NCBI GenBank assembly: GCA_018417955.1
Contig: JACTVC010000023.1
Location: forward strand, 186,001 to 250,000
DNA from: Laccaria trichodermophora
Lineage: Eukaryota > Basidiomycota > Agaricomycetes > Agaricales > Hydnangiaceae
DNA: 64,000 nt
Direction: 5' to 3'
Below are positions 10,952-22,892 of this stretch, piece by piece (position 1 is the first letter of the stretch; every line of letters begins with the position of its first letter). The translations under genes and the position numbers were made by a program. The notes under the pieces were generated by a model. The model was not told where the DNA came from, did no database searches, and worked only from the letters and a program-made list of their open reading frames with translations.

Positions 10952-12388
10952 ATGACAACACTTGAGCAGAATGTGGTCGACCTCGTCAAGCCTTTCATTA
11001 AGGAAACTCGACCTGCCTTGGAATCGCTACTCGTTGATACGGAGCAAGAGATCCCCATATCATCGCTGCCACCCGAGTTGCTTTCAGAAATATTCATGCT
11101 CTGCTGCCAACCCAAATACAACGCCATCGGAGGAGTGGATAGTCAGGCAATATGTCCTTTGCGCCTCGCTGCCGTCTGCAAAGCATGGCGCGACCTGGCA
11201 TGGACTACAAGCCGCTTGTGGTCCGTTATCATCTTAATGTGGTCACACCCTCGTGCTTTCCATCTTGAGGGAGTTCTAGATTCATGGATTAAACGAGCAG
11301 GAGATCAACCCCTTTCCATCCGTTACGAAGCACAAAGCAATAGCCTGCTATCCCGTCTCATCCAAGAAACCTCTAAATGGATGAACGTTACAATCAAGTG
11401 CCCCCCTTCAAAGTTCTGCTTCGCCATCGAAAAATACAAATATTTTCCACTCCTGGAACATCTCTCCATTCGCGTTCGAGTCGGTTATGATCCTGCCAGT
11501 TTAAACCCACCGGACGGTCTGGATGATCTTGACATCTTCAACTGCTTAAGTCTGCCCAACATAACTCGTTTGCATGTACCGGGTCACCTACAGTGCTTCA
11601 AACCCAACTTGATGTGGTCGCAGCTCAGAACGTTCTCCGTGAGCTGCATTGACAGCGAGCACCTGTGCAATATTTTAGATCTTGCTAAATTCCTCGAAGT
11701 TTTCAGTGCGACGTTTCTTGACTGGGCAGGTACCAATGGTGATGTTCTGCAGACTGTCAATCACTCCTACCTCCGATGTCTGGTTTTCAAGGAGGTACCT
11801 TCAGGCAAAAGTTTGAATGAACTCCTAAGCACACCAGGTATCAGCACTCCCAACCTCGAAGATCTCACAATCGAAATGAACCGCAGGCATGAACGTCCCG
11901 ACCCAAACTCCACTTTTTTATCCAAATTTATCACCTCTTTGCATCAACTCCAGCGATTCAAAGTGAAATATTATGATGCTCATGATCCAAAATGGGTTTT
12001 TCAATGGCTTCTAAATATTCCATCCCTTACAGAACTGGATGTTCAGGCATCCCCAAGCGCAATCGCAAACATCGTTTCTGCTTTGGGTAATCCCGCATCT
12101 ACAGAGACAACAACTGAATATCTTCCTTTGCTTGTCAATCTTACGATTACTCAATGGGACAATTTCATAATGAAGGACATTCCAGAGATGCTGGCATACA
12201 GATCCTCTGGAGTTTCTCCCTCAATCTCAAGGCTCAAAAGTGCTTCGTTACATCAGATCTCTGAGTCCTTTTCTCAAGAGGACTTTGATGCCTTCCAAAT
12301 GGCATCTGTTGATGACCTGGCGTTTACAATGGTAGACCCAAAAGGTTTGTCTCGATCTTGGTACACCTTACTCTTCTCACCAATCTGA
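10952..12388 (+). CDS. F-box-like protein, family copy A (intact)
   Basis: An intronless 478-residue ORF. The start chosen is the first in-frame ATG. The motif SSLPPELLSEIFMLCC with PLRLAAVCKAWRDLAWTTSRLW is the basidiomycete F-box-like domain at about residues 35-90. A leucine-rich C-terminal region follows (FPLLEHLSIRVRVG, LPNITRLHVPGHL, TPNLEDLTIE, NIPSLTELDV), typical of a substrate-binding repeat domain in SCF-type ubiquitin ligase adaptors. Compared with copies B and F it lacks the AxLQQVAIQxxTxIN coiled segment between the N-terminal helix and the F-box. It lies 276 bp downstream of the GGDEF gene in the same orientation. It is one of six related copies in this window. Confidence 0.85.
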   Translation: MTTLEQNVVDLVKPFIKETRPALESLLVDTEQEIPISSLPPELLSEIFMLCCQPKYNAIGGVDSQAICPLRLAAVCKAWRDLAWTTSRLWSVIILMWSHPRAFHLEGVLDSWIKRAGDQPLSIRYEAQSNSLLSRLIQETSKWMNVTIKCPPSKFCFAIEKYKYFPLLEHLSIRVRVGYDPASLNPPDGLDDLDIFNCLSLPNITRLHVPGHLQCFKPNLMWSQLRTFSVSCIDSEHLCNILDLAKFLEVFSATFLDWAGTNGDVLQTVNHSYLRCLVFKEVPSGKSLNELLSTPGISTPNLEDLTIEMNRRHERPDPNSTFLSKFITSLHQLQRFKVKYYDAHDPKWVFQWLLNIPSLTELDVQASPSAIANIVSALGNPASTETTTEYLPLLVNLTITQWDNFIMKDIPEMLAYRSSGVSPSISRLKSASLHQISESFSQEDFDAFQMASVDDLAFTMVDPKGLSRSWYTLLFSPI

Positions 12389-12911
12389 TCGGCAGGAACT
12401 TACCGCATCCAGTGAGCAAAGCGTGATGGATATGTCCAAGATTTGTCTGTTGAGTTACCAGAAAGATAAAGGATGCTTGGGTGTCAGAGGGGGAAGGAGG
12501 ATATCAGGTGTGGACCGCCTGGACATTTTTGTGAACATAGTACACAGAAGAGAACCGAACCTGCAGTGCTTGAGTAATGTTATGAGCAAGAGTTGCACGT
12601 CGGCGGCCGAGGTGCTGGGCGCTACTCGCGTGCTTATTTGCGTCGTCTCTCAGGCTCGCGAAGCACATTGTACGCAATGCTTTCATGGGTTGCGTATTTG
12701 AGATATTGCCTTCAATAGAGCCATGGAATTTGGCATCGTTGCGGAGACTTACGACGTTACGAAATCGAATCACTCGGGGGTTCAACGTTCAACGTGCAAC
12801 CACCACTAGGCGTTCCTATTGCCCAACTATAAGTACATGATTGAGGAGCGTGTTGTTACTACTGCGATGCAGAATTAAGAAGTTGAAGAAAACGGATCTG
12901 CTTTAAATAAT
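12389..12911. other. 3' flank of F-box copy A, no gene
   Basis: No supported coding or RNA gene. The stretch separates F-box copy A from the left terminus of the KDZ-type element. Confidence 0.4.
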
Positions 12912-13082
12912 TGCCTGGTTCAATGAGGACAACTCATCGACTGGGAGCAAGGTTCGCGAACGCATTCGCCGAACGGTTCGCTGAATGGGCGAACAACCCA
13001 CGGTCATGTGCCCATCCTCTGGCATGGCTCACGCCTCACGCCCTCAGGCCGTGCTTTGACCTGCCACCGCCCACCACCTCTT
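12912..13082 (+). repeat. Left inverted terminus of KDZ-type element
   Basis: Contains GTTCGCGAAC followed by degenerate GAACG and GGGCGAAC units, then a CCTGCCACCGCC segment. All are related to the right terminus read on the opposite strand. Confidence 0.55.
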
Positions 13083-13245
13083 GTCTTCGTCACATCCTTG
13101 TCAGCAACGGCATGGACACCTTTCAACGTACTTATTGTTATCTGGTAGGCCCTTATTATTCTATCCAACAATTAGTAGATTATCACGGTGTCATATATAA
13201 TCAAGTTTTCCACCTGTTGAGTGCGTCTCAGAGCCTAATTGCCAA

Positions 13246-15461
13246 ATGTCAAGCCCCCCAATCTCGTTTATACTCAGGGTCTTCGAACAAAACCCTGATC
13301 TTACCCCTGTGTTTGACATCGACCGCCTAATCTGCTTCCTTCATCTCGTTCAGCTTTTGAAACCCACCCTGCGTCTTTATACTAGGTCTGATGACAAGAA
13401 GCCAAACGAGCATCTTCCTGTCAACGTTCATGAATTCTTGAAGGTGTCTCTTAAGCTGGATGATGGGGAAGCCAAGCTTGCATGGGAATCACTACGCTAT
13501 GTAGCTTGGGAGATGGAACTGACAGAAGACGACTTGCATTCCATTGGCCGCCGTTATCTACAGTTATTTCTTGACCACGGTATCTCACGTGGGGTCGCTT
13601 TCTACTACCTAGGACCACCTACCCGTGTTTGTCTGGACTCTGCATGTCTGCAGAAATCACGCACAAGCTACAATGCGCAACTGTTATGGGAGCGAGAGCT
13701 TGTTGAGTCTCTCACCTTTCCGGTCACCATTTTTACGCAAGACTTTGGTCCAATTCCTGGGTTTGCAACATCTATGTATTGTCGCTGTACGTATGTTTTT
13801 CCCTTCCACCAAACAGCTCAACTGATAACGGTTTGTGAAGGCTGCAAGACTCGATACTATGCTAATTATTATAATCATACCAATGCATCCCGGCGCACAT
13901 ACTACACGGGCTCATTTGAATTCATACATATTGCTCAACATGTGTTTATTGAAACGAGAACTTGCGAGTTGTTTTCCACAATGATGCTTACATCGTGGTA
14001 TGATTTCAAAATTTTCTATTATTCATACTTCCCTCAAGACAATGATAGGACATCTGCAACAAATTGTGCTCGCATCTACAATGAAGGTCTGGCTATTAGT
14101 TCCATAACACCACATCTTCCTGCTGCATATTCAAAGAGTCTCATTCTGGACGCTGAGGATGTGTGGAGTTCCCTTTTTCTCTATTGGCTGCTTCAAGATT
14201 GCGAGGAGCAACAAATTGTTCTTGAACTGGAGCATGACTCACCATCTCAAGCGAAGCGTCTTCAACCTGCACTTCGCTTACGGAACCATCGTATGGTTGG
14301 TACTGGTCAAGAAGAATGGAACCATGCATGTGACTTGTGTTGCTGGATTGACACAAAAGCCGACGGAACACAGAGTAACCATATTTTACACTTAATGGAA
14401 TTTTTCTGATTAAATTTTAAGCTTTCCTTCGTTCTGTTGTCACTGATGGTGTAACGATTGGCCATCCTTGCTGTGGGGAACATGACTGTACCACACCCTT
14501 GGTTTCTGTCAAGGACCGTTTTTGTCCAGAACATCAGCACCTCAACTTCATTTGCTCTGTGACGACATGTTCTGACCCCGTCGAGCCTGGGTTTTTGACT
14601 TGTTCTCTACCAGAACATCGAAAAATTCAGTCTTACAATGAATTTCGGTACAAAGCGATGTTTCAGCTCAAGGATCGCCTTACCAACCTCAAAATTTCTC
14701 AACCCGTCGATTCTATTCCAAGCCCGGCAAATGTTGAGGAAGGCGTTTCGGAATTTGAGGACCTTGATTCTTCATTGGTTGATGCCAATGGTATTTGTAA
14801 TGGCAAACCTGAGCAGGGTAATCAAATGGTCAAAGCGAGGTTAGGACGCAAACGCACGCATAATGAAGAGCTTTGTGTCGCTTCTTGTGGTGTAATTCTT
14901 GGCCGTGCCACTTTTTATGGATCTGAAGCACCGAATGGTGTTCGTGTAAGTGACTCCCCCTTTCTTTTGCACTCAATTCTCACATTATAGAATTTCCAGA
15001 CGTTCTGGATGAAACTATTCCCTACAAAGGCCTCCCTTCCCAGAGTTATGTGGCATGACAATAATTGCCGCATCAGGGCCATGCTTGAGAACGATCCAGA
15101 CCCTTTTCTCAAGCATTATTTCGATGACTGTGCTCTTCCAGTCGACGTCTTCCATTTCAAATGCAAACACAAGGTATCAGATGTAGATTGCGGCAGATAT
15201 TGTAACCCTGCAATTTGGCCTGAGCTACGTATCAATGATCAAGAATGGCGCTTCAACTCATCAGCAGCGGAACAAGCCAACGCTTGGATTGGTGGATACC
15301 AGGCAATTGTCAGGGAGATGCAAGTTGACCGGTTTGAATTTTTTTTAGATGAAATGATAAAGCGGCGCAATCGAATCTTAGTCAAGGACCTGCGGAGACG
15401 GCTGAAAGCACCGTATAGTATACCACGCCATATTCTATTACACCCTGATCACCGACAATAG
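13246..15461 (+). CDS. CxC5/CxC6 cysteine-cluster protein with KDZ transposase-like C-terminus
   Basis: Exons 13246-14374, 14422-14945 and 14991-15461 join in phase (introns 47 and 45 bp) to encode 707 residues. The N-terminal region has the CxC5-type cysteine cluster (CRCTYVFPF ... VCEGCKTRYYANYY). A CxC6-like cluster follows (DGVTIGHPCC, GEHDC, DRFCPEHQHLNFIC). The C-terminus has the KDZ-family block: VMWHDNNCRIRAML, VDVFHFKCKHK, CGRYCNPAIWPEL, WRFNSSAAEQANAW and FFLDEMIKRRNR. These families are known as components of KDZ transposons expanded in agaricomycetes, and the role is presumably transposition or DNA recognition. All key blocks look intact and no stop interrupts the joined frame. 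It converges on the companion gene at 16135-19046. Confidence 0.85.
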
Positions 15462-16134
15462 TTTCTACTTGACTGTACTGATATTCTAGTGATTACATTT
15501 ATAAGTTTTCTTCAATGTTGCCCCTCACGACCGCAGCTGACCATCAACATACTCCAACCCAGTCATCAACGCGTCCTTACTCAGACGTGTTTTGGATATG
15601 AATAGGGAGGGGTTGGATTTAAGCAGCGCGTGGTGTGTTCCTGTTGTCGTTGTACTACCTGTCTGGAGCGATATCGCCAGGAAGACACGCTGTAAGAACA
15701 AAAAGGTCAACCCCAGTTGAGTATAAAAAAAGTAGAACAACGTACAAACAAGAATCCTACAATCCCATACGCCCGTCCCTTCCCAGCCCTCACAGAGCTT
15801 TCCTCACCTCCGTCTCATTGAAAGAACCCTTCGAAATTGTGATCCGATTGTAGGAGTGATCCTTGATCATGTCGCATGGAAAGAGAGAGCATCCAAAGTC
15901 GGTCACACACAGTCACAGGTAAACAGACTAGCAACAGAGTAATTGAATTATTAAGAGATTTTCGTGAGGTTCTCTCGCTTAGATTTTTCAACACGACATT
16001 ATCAAATCTAGAATCTATGTGAATAAGTTTTATCCTTCAAACACAAGTTGTGGTGGAATGAATGTGTTTCTGCCGTACTGTAAGTTAGGGTCACACAGTG
16101 ACACTGTGACAAAGAAATACTTACATTTGCACCT
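15462..16134. other. Intergenic between convergent element genes
   Basis: Holds the 3' flanks of the two KDZ-element genes. No further gene or RNA is supported. Confidence 0.5.
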
Positions 16135-19046
16135 CTACTCGTCGTCGGAGAGGGTCAAATCTATATATGCTGGGCCCCCCTGTTCAACTTTCATGGTGTA
16201 GTTGTCAAGACTGGGATCGATAGCTTCCTGTTTCACCTGTCGAGAATATGTGGCTGCTCTTCTGAATGCGTCCTGAACTGCCACACTCTCAGTTTCCATT
16301 GGGTGCATGCGATTACCAAACTGCCGACTTTGCGCAAGCGTTTCAATGCAAGCAGTTCGAGAAATGCGTAGATCTTCCTGAATAAGCAAAATCATCGTTT
16401 CAGGAAGAAGATACTCTCGAATGAAAGCCTTCCATGTCAACGGGGTGTAAGTGTTTTCGTCGAAGCTCGCCTCAGGAAACAAAGATTGAAGTGCGAGAAT
16501 GACAATTTGATAGCCCTCTTCTCCATAACTATAATCAGACTATTGAGTTTTATCTGAGAGACATCGAGTAAATATAACTTACTAGCCAGCACTCTCTTTG
16601 GTGAAATTATCGATGTTTGTAGATTTGCTGCAACCGCCGTCGAATGACCTTCTTGCTCCGTTGAAAAAATCACTTTCTTCTGGCTCTTCTATGAGGGCTT
16701 CCAGATCTTCGTGATAACTTCTAACACGATCGAAGAGCTTTCCGAACTCAATTGACATAGGCCAATTGTTCCTAGTCGCAACGGGGAGAGATTGACTCTC
16801 AAAACGATGCTGTTCACAATAAAGTGCAAAGACGGTAAAAGACTTCGCAGAGCGATGATTGGGGTTGTCAGGTAGAGGGTCAGACCAGGTCAGACTTTCC
16901 AGGTCTCGGTACATAGCGAGAAGCACTGGGGATGGGGAGGACACTTGTGTGTCGCAAAATGGGCAAAGCGACGTTGGCTCTTCTGCCTCTGTGGAAGACA
17001 ACTCCATTTTCTCCTTGTCCTTCCGCTTGTCCTTCTGAGCGGTGGGCTCGTGCGTGCGTATGGGCGAAAGCGATGGAGTTGACTGCAGGGAGGAAGGCGA
17101 AGAACAGGATGTCGATGTGGAGGGTGATTCTGACTGACCCCGTTCATTCTTTGAAACAGGCCATTGCCGTGGATCATCCAATACATTGAGGAAGTGCTGG
17201 AAGAGCGCCTTTGAGGACTGTCCAAGATCGATGAAAGCCTTCTTGAGATCCAAATCTGCCTCCATCCAAATCTTTCGATACTTCCACTCTGAGGTCTTTC
17301 CAAATTTGATACTGGGAAAAGCCACTGAGAACGCCTCCTCAAGTGTCTTCCCATTTCTGACTGTCATCATGTTCTCCATCGCCCGAAATCCCTCATCAAT
17401 TTCGCTTACAAAAAAGTCTTTGGGCCACTTCCTCTGTTTCCTCGAAGATGGCATTCTTTTGGAATTCAGACGAGATCCCAGTTGTTCATGGACATGTGAC
17501 TTGTTGAACTGAGATGGGAATTGTGAGTGGGAATGATGTGCAGGACGAGGCGACGCTAGGGTTGCAGGTTTGTTAGCACAAGAAGTTCCAGCATCTGAAT
17601 TGCCAGTGTTATCTGCCTCAATCGGAAGTCGGCATGATGGAGAAGGTCCACCGACATCACTGTTGGATGCCTGGGAAGAGGTGATCGATACGGAGCTCCC
17701 ACTTTGGAGACGAGGGGTTTTCTTCAGTGGTGATACCAATACATGCTCCGCTACGCGCTTTGTTTGCCCTGACCGTCGCTTCGGTTGCAAGCTTAGCTCA
17801 TGGTCAAGCCCTGGACAATCTTCGAGTGTGTGACGAAGGCTGGGCCGGATGCGAAGGAGTACCCGCTGATCTTTCTCCACAACAATCACGGATTTGAGGG
17901 TAATGATCTTCCATTCTCCATCCCAATGATCGAGACGAGAGTTTTCATTGAGTTCCAGATCACGAACGAGATCAGGCGAGGACGTGAGCTGGAAGCGTGG
18001 AAAGGTGTCGACGTAATGATCGATCCGTGCTGGTTGTGAGCCGTTCTAGAAATTGAAAATATGAGCTTTTGCGGTAGAAGCAAGGCTTAGAATGTGAAAG
18101 ACTTACAGTGTGATAAACCACCAATAGGCATGTGCGCTTGTTCCTTTCATCCATCTCGTGCTGCTGTATCTTTCGAGTTCTAATGGTGGCTCTCTCGTCT
18201 TGCGCGGCCTGACGGTGAGTAGCCCATTCCGCATCCAAAGGTTGAGCAAGTGATCGGCGAGTAATTAAGGGGCCCAACGTTGATTCAGTAGGCTGAGAGG
18301 TGATCGTGGGCTGAAGGGGGACTGAATTTGGTGTTGGTTGGCGTGGTTGAAGTGGAGGAAGGGGAGGAAATGGGGTTGGAACAGTGTTTGTAGTTGAAAC
18401 TTGACTTCGCCTGTTAATATCGCTATCGTGAGTCGACACATCCTCTCGCCGTTGATCCAAATAGGGATCTATCTGAGGGAGAACTGCCCGATGTACCTCA
18501 GCGACCGCATCTTGACCATGTGCATTACAGCGTGCTCGTCCTTGACCACTAGCTGTCGCTTGGTGTGCCGCGTGAACACAACAGGCCTTGCACTTGAATT
18601 CAATGCAGGTCTGGCTGCCCTGTGTGCGCTTCGCATTCTTGGTATAGCATGCAACATTGGCACAGTCGATCCGGCCAGTCTGACTAGCAGGTGGTGGGGG
18701 TGGAGGGGTGGGAGGGCGTAGCTCTAATGACACATATCCTGCTTGATTAGCCGGCTCCCTGATCCGTAAAAGCAAACGCTCAGCATCAGAGAACTTGTAA
18801 GGGGCTGTGTGGTAGTGTGTCCGGTGACATGAAGGGCACTAGAAGGGGAGAGACCATAAGAACCCAGAGTAGGAGAGAGAAAAGAGGCAGGCTTACCGAT
18901 TGAACCAATGCCCCACGCAAATGCCTTCGTGATGGATCTCCAGCACCCAGATATACACGGAGAGGCCCCATGAGTTGTCGGCAACCGTCACTGCGGCAAA
19001 ATTGAATGAGGCGAGGACATGGATCTTCACGAGGTGGTGCATCCAT
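16135..19046 (-). CDS. KDZ-element companion protein, zinc-binding, 912 residues
   Basis: Four exons on the minus strand (19046-18897, 18838-18107, 18045-16583 and 16528-16135) join with matching phases to give 912 residues. The N-terminus is cysteine-rich: FCRSDGCRQLMGPLRVYLGA, then CPSCHRTHYH, then a proline stretch and a second cluster (CANVACYTKN, CIEFKCKACCVHAAH, RCNAHGQ), all consistent with metal binding. The centre has LDHWDGEWKIITLKS, and a long Ser-rich linker follows. A third cysteine pair (LCPFCDTQV) precedes a helical domain. The protein ends with YIDLTLSDDE, which fits a SUMO-interacting motif by shape. I recognise the arrangement as one common beside KDZ genes in agaricomycetes but know of no characterised member. 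Confidence 0.8.
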
Positions 19047-19194
19047 TGGGCAAAAACTGTGGTATTCTTCGGTTCTAAGTACATGGTGAGCAGATTATAT
19101 ACATGGTCGAAACGTTGCATTGGCCACTGGAGTGCAGGTAGCTTTGTCGCTGTGATACTGCGGTGGACAACAGGCGGGGCGCAGCGGTGAAATG

Positions 19195-19356
19195 GGTGGT
19201 CGTGCAGTGGCAGGCGCGTTGACTGACAAAGCAAAGCGGGGTGTGGGAAAGTACCCCATTTGAGCAATGTTCGCCCGTTCGCGTTCACGTTCAACGTTCA
19301 CATTCACAGTTCGCGAACATATATCCTGGTGGATGAGATTTCCTGGGTTCAATCAA
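19195..19356 (-). repeat. Right inverted terminus of KDZ-type element
   Basis: Read on the minus strand it gives GTTCGCGAAC, several GAACG units, GGGCGAAC and a CCTGCCACTGCACGACC segment, matching the left terminus in order and spacing. Confidence 0.55.
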
Positions 19357-19523
19357 ACTTCAAACGATGATGGCGGAATGATCTCAGCTGGTTGATCCCG
19401 CTTCCCACATGCTTCACGTCCCTGCAATCCAACTCGACGATGCTCGAGAAGAACGGGGCTTGGGAGGCGCAAGATTTCTCATAAAGACGGCCAACTTGCT
19501 TCAAGACATATTGTCGGGTCGTG

Positions 19524-22500
19524 ATGGCAGTATCCCATCCACCGAAAGCACCCACCGACCAGCTGCGCCTCGAGTGCTTTAAAATGCTCTCAAGGCTCCA
19601 ACTTATCTTTGAATTCCGGCCATGGCTCGAATACACGCGAGATCATATACCCAGAAGAGTTGATTCGCCCTTCCTGCTCCTCTGGGATTGCTTTTCGTTT
19701 GGTGCGCCGTTGAGCACACTCCTGGAGCTTCTAGGTTCGCCAACACCTCGACATATGGTCGTCTCGGCTGAGTATTTCGACTTCAATCTTTCGATGGACG
19801 ACCGCAAGGAGTTTTTCGTTAACTTTATCGATCGCGTTCATGTGCTTGAAGAGCAAGGGAGACTGTCATATGGAGAAGTGGTGCGTGTGGATGATTTTAC
19901 AAGCGGTGGTTTCGCGAAGGTGAGCACTTTCAGTTCTGCTACATCATTGACCTAAGAATACGCTTTATTCAGGTAATACATGCCGCCAACCGTATCATCG
20001 TCGCACTCCAAGCGTCGTTCCCGGGTCTCTTCGTGGTTCCTCGCGGTTCTCCTGCCAGAAGGCTTAGTTTAGTCAATCAGTTGATGGAAGCTGAGCGGTC
20101 TCATGTTTCAAGACTTGCGCTAGTAGCAGTGAGTGGCGTTACGCTTGTCAGTAGACCTCCTAATGGTTTTGTAGGATGCTGCTTCACTGCTATACGAACA
20201 AATGGATGCGATGGACGCGTCATTGGAAGTGTTTATTGTTAACTGTTCCAGGTTGATGCCCTACCATGACCACGTATTACAGTCTTTGACTGGAGCGAAA
20301 GATGCAGGGCAAGAGCAATGGGAGGAAGTTTTTGCCTTCACCGTCAGCAATCGTTCCTCTCCCATTTCACCTCACTAAGCGACCATCCATGTCACAGAAC
20401 AAACTTTTCCGCACGAAAATTATTGGGTCTTACCGGTCGATCTGCGCAAACTACTTGGGATTCATGGCTTTCTTAAAGCATGTTAAAGCCAAGGTACTGA
20501 TAGGTTGCTTTCTCGTTGTAATCCACGCGTCGCTCACAAGGTGTCCCATAGTCGGTCCATGCTGAACACGCAGGCGACATCATCAACAACCTCTCAAGTA
20601 TACTCAGTCGCATCTCAGAGTACAGCATATTACTCAAGGTTCTTCACTCCTTCATCTCTCAAAAAACATAGCGTTGAACGTAATCTAAGGCCATTCTGGA
20701 TGTAACATCCCCAGACAACCCTTCCTCCTACGACTCCCTTTGCGCTATGGCGTTTGAGATGCATGACATCTCGGATTCTATCGAAGAAGTTGGGCGCGAG
20801 TTGCGCACTATGGCATCCATCCCAGCCCTGAAATCTCGTATAGGGTCAGCAAAACTATTTCGAAATGCAGAAGCGCTCGGTGCTGTGATTCTGGACGATC
20901 ATTTAATGGGTGATCCCGCAACAGGGCTACACTTCTCCGTCTTCCTGTACGAGACTGTGATGTTTTGCTGCGTTGAGAAAGGGCTTGCTGGCAACGGTGG
21001 GACCCATACGTTGTACCCTATCAAGCCTTGGGAGTTGGGTCCCGCTCTATCTCACAACACGCAGCTTACTGTGTCGTTTGCGATACCCACGGCAAGCCTC
21101 AAGACATTACATTGCATTGACACAGGTGAGTCTACCTTGGTCATTTTCAAACTGTCGCCAACTTCGGCACTATAAAGCCTTCTTTGAAATTACGTGGTCG
21201 CACTCGCCAACGGAAGATCGCTCGGTAATATTCTACCCGATGATGCCCCTTCAGTACACGCAGTGGACTTCACAACTTGAGATTTTTGTAAGCCGCGTGT
21301 ATCATTCAACGTCTATCCCCGTGGATATTAGGGCAGGAGCCGAAGGCGATAACTTTAGCGTCCTCTCCTCCGCTATGTCTCTCATAGTCACTGGCGATGA
21401 GACCATACTGGGCCGACGCAGATCGACCGCCAGGCCCTGGAGCATGATTGGCAGGAAGGGCCCTCGATCTGATAGCTCATCTGTAATACAGAAGGGCGAT
21501 CAAATTTCCATCCTTAGCCCGACCCTCCTTCCAACGCTTTTCAAAAGCAATTCTGCGACTTCAAAGAGTCCCATCCGGTCTGGCTTTAGCGTGGACATCC
21601 CTCCTTTGACGCCTTTGTTGGCTACTTTCTCCTCCGAGACAGATGAGAGTGTGCCCAACCTGACTGGAAAGATTGTCAGAGAGGGCCAATACCCCATCGC
21701 CCATGGAGGGTACTCGGATATCTGGAAGGGCGTGTTACAGCAAGACGACTCACGGGAGCTCAAGGTATGTGTATTCTTACTCACTAGCCTTTCCATCTTG
21801 ATCGTTTCAATAGGTCGCTGTCAAAGTTCTCCGAAACATAACGAGTGATCCAGTGTTGAAAGCGAAACTCGTAGACGTAGGCTTTACTTCCTTCAACGTT
21901 TACTGTTCTTCTGATCGTGTTCTTTTGCAGCGTCTCAATCGTGAGCTCAATATCTGGAAGAAACTCTCTCATCCACGCATCCTTGAGCTATGCGGCACCG
22001 TCTCCAATTTCGGTCCGTACACCTCGATGGTCTGTCCATGGATGGAAAACGGAAGTGTCAGCCAATACATGGAGAAAGCCGGGGATCTGTTGTGTATCGC
22101 AGAACGACTAAGATTGGTTGGTCTAACACAACAGAAGATTCTACCAATGATCATTGACAATCTTACGATAGATTGACGAGGTGGCTGATGGGTTGTCATA
22201 CCGTAAGCCATATCACCTTTCTTGCGCCGCAGGTACAAATCAACATCGACTTCCACAGTGCACAAGTGTTCCGTTATTCATGGCGACCTTACAGGGGCGA
22301 GTTGTACACCTCTTCCTTGCTTTTGTCCTGTAATTGACCCATGGCTTTCGTTACCAGTCTAACGTATTGATTGACTCTGACCGCAAAGTCTGTCTTTGTG
22401 ATTTCGGCCTCTCCAGCATTGTCCAAGAACTTCAAGGGCCTCAGTCGTATGCCGCCTCCAACCTTGGGGGATCCGTTCGTTGGGCTGATGCCCATTTTTT

Positions 22501-22892
22501 CTCAAGTGGGGTCTACGAAGACGATCAACTTCCCCAAATGACAACTGCAAGTGATATCTACTCCTTTGGGAGCGTCATGCTTGAGGTTCGATCATGCTAA
22601 ACAAGAGTCAATCTCTGTTTTTGACTAATCTATTCGTATTCAGATTCTTTCAGGTCGTATGCCCTATCATTACCTGCGGACTGACGCTCAAGTCGTTATG
22701 GAGCTTCACCAAGGCGTCAAGCCACGTCGACCGGCACCATCGTTTGTGGATGATGGTCAATGGTCACTTATCCAACGATGTTGGACAGATCCACCCTCAA
22801 GTAGACCTGACATTGGGGATGTTCGGGAGAGTGTTCAGGACCTGATGCAAGGGTGTGCAAAGTGCGAGAACTGTGTTGCACTTGTCGAATGA
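19524..22892 (+). CDS. Cdc24-like RhoGEF fused to a TKL-type protein kinase
   Basis: A multi-exon gene whose domains follow Cdc24 order and continue into a kinase. The CH-like Cdc24 N-terminus is LRLECFKMLSRLQLIFEFRP with FSFGAPLSTLLELLGSPTP. The DH domain starts at SLVNQLMEAERSHVSRLAL and includes SICANYLGFMAFLKH. The PH domain contains AVILDDHLMG, YPIKPWELGPA and IPTASLKTLHCIDT. From the end of PH (QYTQWTSQLEIFVS) one uninterrupted frame crosses a Ser-rich linker into the kinase glycine loop (AHGGYSDIWKG), so the fusion is read directly. Further kinase motifs: AVKVLRN, VIHGDLTGSNVLID (catalytic Asp present, usual Lys replaced by Thr), LCDFGLSS, DIYSFGSVMLE and ILSGRMPYHYL; the APE motif is degenerate (RWADAHFF). 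One intron inside the catalytic loop appears to be GC-AG (donor GCGAGT near 22296). It likely activates Cdc42/Rac GTPases, with the kinase as an added signalling output. Confidence 0.8.

Larger units (their letters stand above)
12912..19356. mobile_element. KDZ-type DNA transposon, about 6.4 kb, two convergent genes
   Basis: The element contains a CxC5/CxC6-KDZ protein gene (plus) and a zinc-binding companion gene (minus). Both termini carry related sequence in inverted orientation: the palindrome GTTCGCGAAC (12952-12961 and 19309-19318), arrays of GAACG/GCGAAC units beside it, a shared CCTGCCAC segment further in, and matching blocks further out around CTCATC. Outside the palindrome I counted about 17 of 27 matching positions. 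The termini are degenerate and I could not define exact ends or a target-site duplication, so the insertion is likely old. The KDZ (Kyakuja-Dileera-Zisupton) assignment rests on the protein motifs. Confidence 0.65.
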
